64,000 nt of DNA, taken from NCBI RefSeq assembly GCF_000568815.1, contig NZ_CP007201.1:1426001-1490000 (forward strand), read 5' to 3'. Both the position numbers and the translations under genes were made by a program. Positions within the stretch are counted from its first letter, which is position 1. The number at the start of each line of letters is the position of its first letter. Positions 61,902-64,000 of this stretch are shown here, one piece after another. This stretch comes from Sulfurospirillum multivorans DSM 12446. Its GTDB lineage: Bacteria; Campylobacterota; Campylobacteria; Campylobacterales; Sulfurospirillaceae. Under the pieces are notes generated by a model. That model did not search any database. It saw nothing but the letters and a program-made list of their open reading frames with translations, and was not told where the DNA came from.

Positions 61902-62465
61902 ATGAACATTAAAATCTCAAATATTGCTAATCTTCCATCCAAATTTGGAAATTTAAAAATCCAATCTTTTCAAGAAGGTATTAAAGAGCATTTAGTGATT
62001 TTCAAAGAACCTCTTGGGCAGATTCCATTGGTTAGAATTCATAGTGAATGTTTAACAGGGGATGCACTTGGCTCTTTAAAATGCGATTGTGGTGAACAGC
62101 TTGAGTTTGCATTGCAGAATATCTCATCACTTGGTGGAATGATCATTTACTTACGTCAAGAAGGACGCAATATTGGTTTGTTTAATAAAGTAAATGCCTA
62201 TGCGCTACAAGATCAAGGGTTCGATACTATTGAAGCAAATCATCAGTTGGGTTTTAAAAGTGATGAACGTAGTTATGAAGTGGTAGAAACTATTTTAGAG
62301 CATTTTAAAATTGATAAAATTCGTTTGCTTACGAATAACCCTAAAAAAATGAGTTGTTTAAAAAACATTATGATTATTGAAAGATGGCCAATTATTATAC
62401 CTTCAAATAATCATAACGTTGATTATTTGAAAACTAAAAAAGAAATGATGGGTCATTTACTTTAA
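61902..62465 (+). CDS. ribA: GTP cyclohydrolase II
   Basis: First committed enzyme of riboflavin synthesis, opening GTP. The 187 residues show the zinc site HSECLTGDALGSLKCDCG near 45, the catalytic RQEGRNIGLFNK near 85 and DTIEANHQLGFKSDERSY near 105. It is a stand-alone RibA next to a ribBA gene, so the C-terminal half of the latter may be redundant. It lies 128 bases after the flavoprotein gene. Confidence 0.92.
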   Translation: MNIKISNIANLPSKFGNLKIQSFQEGIKEHLVIFKEPLGQIPLVRIHSECLTGDALGSLKCDCGEQLEFALQNISSLGGMIIYLRQEGRNIGLFNKVNAYALQDQGFDTIEANHQLGFKSDERSYEVVETILEHFKIDKIRLLTNNPKKMSCLKNIMIIERWPIIIPSNNHNVDYLKTKKEMMGHLL

Positions 62466-62474
62466 AGGAAAAAC

Positions 62475-63545
62475 ATGAATGCAATATTAAGCGATCAAAA
62501 AACATTCCAGGCTATTATCCGCGTTAATCAAGCGATTGAGGATATTAGACAAGGCAAGATGGTTGTTATGGTAGATGATGAAGATAGAGAAAATGAAGGT
62601 GATTTAGTTTATGCTGCTTCTTTTTCTACACCACAAAAAGTTAATTTTATGGCAAGTCATGCAAAAGGGCTTATCTGTGTTGCTATTTCAAAAAAGATAG
62701 CAAATAGATTGCAATTAGAGCCTATGGTCAAAAAAAATGATTCATCATATGAAACCGCTTTTACAATTACAGTCGATGCAAGAACAGCAGCAACGGGTAT
62801 ATCTGCAGGTGAGCGTGATATGACCATAAAAATTTTAGCAGATGGTGGATCGCATGAATCAGAACTCGTTCGTCCCGGCCATATTTTTCCATTGATTGCT
62901 AAAGAGGGTGGTGCATTAGTAAGAATAGGTCATACTGAGGGTTCTGTAGATTTATGTCGTTTAGCAGGACAGGGTGACTCTGCCGTTATTTGTGAAATCA
63001 TGAAAGAAGATGGAACAATGGCTAGACGTCCTGATCTGGATATCTTTTGTGCGAAGCATGAATTAAATATTGTCTATATTTCTGATATTGTAGAGTATCG
63101 CATGATGAATGAATCACTTATTCGTGTTATTGCCGAATCAACAACGCAATTTTTAGGCAAAGATGCCAGACGTTATGACTTTGTGGATCATAATGATAAC
63201 CATCATATAGCCTATGCGTTTGGAAATATTAAAAATAGATCAGCAGTAAAATTTCATAGTATTATGCCTGATAATGAACTTTTAGCTGATACAAAAAAAT
63301 ATAATAGCTTAATTCAAGCCATACACTATCTGCAAAAAAGTGGTGGAGTATTGATTTTTATGGATAATGGAACACAAGATATGTCTAAAATTCGTGAATA
63401 CGGTATAGGTGCGCAAATAATTAAACATCTAGGTATAGAAAATATAGAACTTTTAAGTGATAGTAAGAATAAAGAGTTTGTTGGCATTAGTGGGTTTGGC
63501 CTTAGCGTCATTAAAAGTACGAATGTTAATGAAACTGTTGCTTAA
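62475..63545 (+). CDS. ribB: 3,4-dihydroxy-2-butanone-4-phosphate synthase with degenerate GTP cyclohydrolase II-like tail
   Basis: A 356-residue RibBA-type protein. The RibB half is complete: VVMVDDEDRENEGDLVYAA near 32, SHAKGLICVAIS and RPGHIFPLIAKEGG near 135. The C-terminal half (FHSIMPDNELLADTKKYNSL onward) has the cyclohydrolase II outline but no zinc cysteines and no REGR motif, so only RibB activity is expected. The active RibA is encoded just upstream. AAAGGA precedes the start. Confidence 0.9.
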   Translation: MNAILSDQKTFQAIIRVNQAIEDIRQGKMVVMVDDEDRENEGDLVYAASFSTPQKVNFMASHAKGLICVAISKKIANRLQLEPMVKKNDSSYETAFTITVDARTAATGISAGERDMTIKILADGGSHESELVRPGHIFPLIAKEGGALVRIGHTEGSVDLCRLAGQGDSAVICEIMKEDGTMARRPDLDIFCAKHELNIVYISDIVEYRMMNESLIRVIAESTTQFLGKDARRYDFVDHNDNHHIAYAFGNIKNRSAVKFHSIMPDNELLADTKKYNSLIQAIHYLQKSGGVLIFMDNGTQDMSKIREYGIGAQIIKHLGIENIELLSDSKNKEFVGISGFGLSVIKSTNVNETVA

Positions 63546-63566
63546 AATAACAAGTATTTATTGTCA

Positions 63567-63692
63567 ATGAAAATAAAGAGTAAAAAAGGTATCAGTGTAA
63601 TGGGTTTCTATCTTGTAGCGTATGGTTTAAGTTGTGTTGTGTTGGGAATGATGATTGGCACATGCATTCAATTCTCTAAAATTAATAAATGA
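63567..63692 (+). CDS. Possible 41-residue single-membrane-span protein
   Basis: A short frame in the ribB-ribH gap. It starts with a basic segment (MKIKSKKGISVMG) and then has one hydrophobic helix (FYLVAYGLSCVVLGMMIGT) with two cysteines. It has no good ribosome-binding site. A positively charged N-terminus plus helix is plausible for a real small membrane protein, but chance cannot be excluded. Confidence 0.35.
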   Translation: MKIKSKKGISVMGFYLVAYGLSCVVLGMMIGTCIQFSKINK

Positions 63693-63753
63693 GTCTGCAA
63701 TGGATTATATCAGTATATCCATTTTGTTAAAATGTATGATATGAAGGATAATA

Positions 63754-64000
63754 ATGAATATTGTAGAAGGTAAATTGTCCCTAAATGGTGACGAAAAAGT
63801 TGCTATTATTAATGCACGCTTTAACCATATCATCACAGATCGTTTGGTAGAAGGAGCGCGGGATGCCTATTTGAGACATGGTGGCAAAGATGAAAATTTA
63901 GATCTTGTTTTGGTACCGGGTGCATTTGAAATTCCAATGGCACTTAATCGTCTTTTGGCTTGTAGTAAATACGATGCAGTATGTTGTTTAGGTGCAGTAA
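63754..64000 (+). CDS. ribH: 6,7-dimethyl-8-ribityllumazine synthase, partial
   Basis: The gene starts at 63754 after AAGGATAATA and runs off the window end (82 codons visible). [25 protein letters not shown]-type sequence, then [15 protein letters not shown] near 52 and the start of the CLGAV motif, are diagnostic. It condenses the RibB product with the pyrimidine from the RibA branch, the penultimate riboflavin step. Confidence 0.93.
   Translation, partial: MNIVEGKLSLNGDEKVAIINARFNHIITDRLVEGARDAYLRHGGKDENLDLVLVPGAFEIPMALNRLLACSKYDAVCCLGAV

Noticed and set aside
1-64000. CRISPR array or prophage
   Set aside because: No regularly spaced direct repeats of 25-40 bases and no phage structural genes. 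The scattered palindrome is not regularly spaced, so it is not an array.

Overview
The window looks like chromosomal DNA of a free-living Campylobacterota (epsilonproteobacterium) close to Sulfurospirillum. Gene order is the main reason. Two blocks match Campylobacter jejuni order as I recall it: an SDR/FabL-like enzyme-dapA-M16 protease-pyrD-msbA-cysS-murJ / fapA-ruvA-ddl-antitoxin-like-hydrolase-acyP-murF, and era-hslU-hslV-rplI-argG / S4-trpD-tsaE-lptB-rpoN. The protein styles, AT-rich composition and extended TATAAT-type promoters agree. The species assignment is inference.

Layout. 1-8.5 kb: a minus-strand housekeeping operon. 8.7-18.3 kb: a plus-strand run of fapA, ruvA, ddl, small genes, murF and pta-ackA. 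18.4-20.1 kb: yqeY, flgH with a sigma-54 promoter, and one unknown gene. 20.1-29.0 kb: an eight-gene minus-strand cluster whose order matches MSHA pilus biogenesis (mshI-J-K-L-M-N-E-G) and the Campylobacter Cts natural-transformation genes. 29.0-39.6 kb: era-hslUV-rplI-rhodanese-argG, then S4-trpD-tsaE-lptB-rpoN, a J-domain protein and bpt. 39.6-40.15 kb: a gene-poor gap with a strong terminator, a possible small RNA and a gene remnant. 40.2-49.8 kb: a DNA-metabolism region, sbcD-sbcC, an AT-rich two-gene island (PHP-ATPase fusion plus a small partner), a RecB/Cas4-like nuclease-exonuclease fusion, and a dGTPase. 50.26-51.19 kb: an intact IS982-type element. 51.6-61.8 kb: an anaerobic-respiration locus, made of a frame-disrupted porin, a chemoreceptor, an HD-GYP protein, an unknown protein, a histidine kinase and response regulator, a tetraheme cytochrome, a NapC/NirT quinol dehydrogenase and a Tat-exported flavoprotein reductase. 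61.9-64 kb: ribA, ribBA and the start of ribH.

The most unusual signal is not a gene. The palindrome TTACATGTAA, often TTTACATGTAAA, occurs 35 times exactly by my manual count plus about seven one-mismatch copies, where well under one is expected by chance. It lies between genes, where some copies pair into hairpins, and inside genes, where it is read only as LHV(K/N/S) or (F/L/V)TCK. It is densest in sbcD/sbcC, absent from the foreign-looking island and the IS, and shares the window with a competence-type apparatus. It behaves like a genome-wide repeat such as a DNA-uptake signal or a HIP1-like palindrome. I do not know of a published description for this lineage.

How the genes fit together. 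In the respiratory locus, the chemoreceptor and the histidine kinase carry clearly homologous periplasmic sensor domains, so swimming and transcription probably answer the same chemical. NapC-type protein, tetraheme cytochrome and flavoprotein form a menaquinol-to-periplasm electron chain, and the adjoining riboflavin genes could supply its flavin. The flavoprotein lacks the catalytic motifs of fumarate reductase, so its substrate is open.
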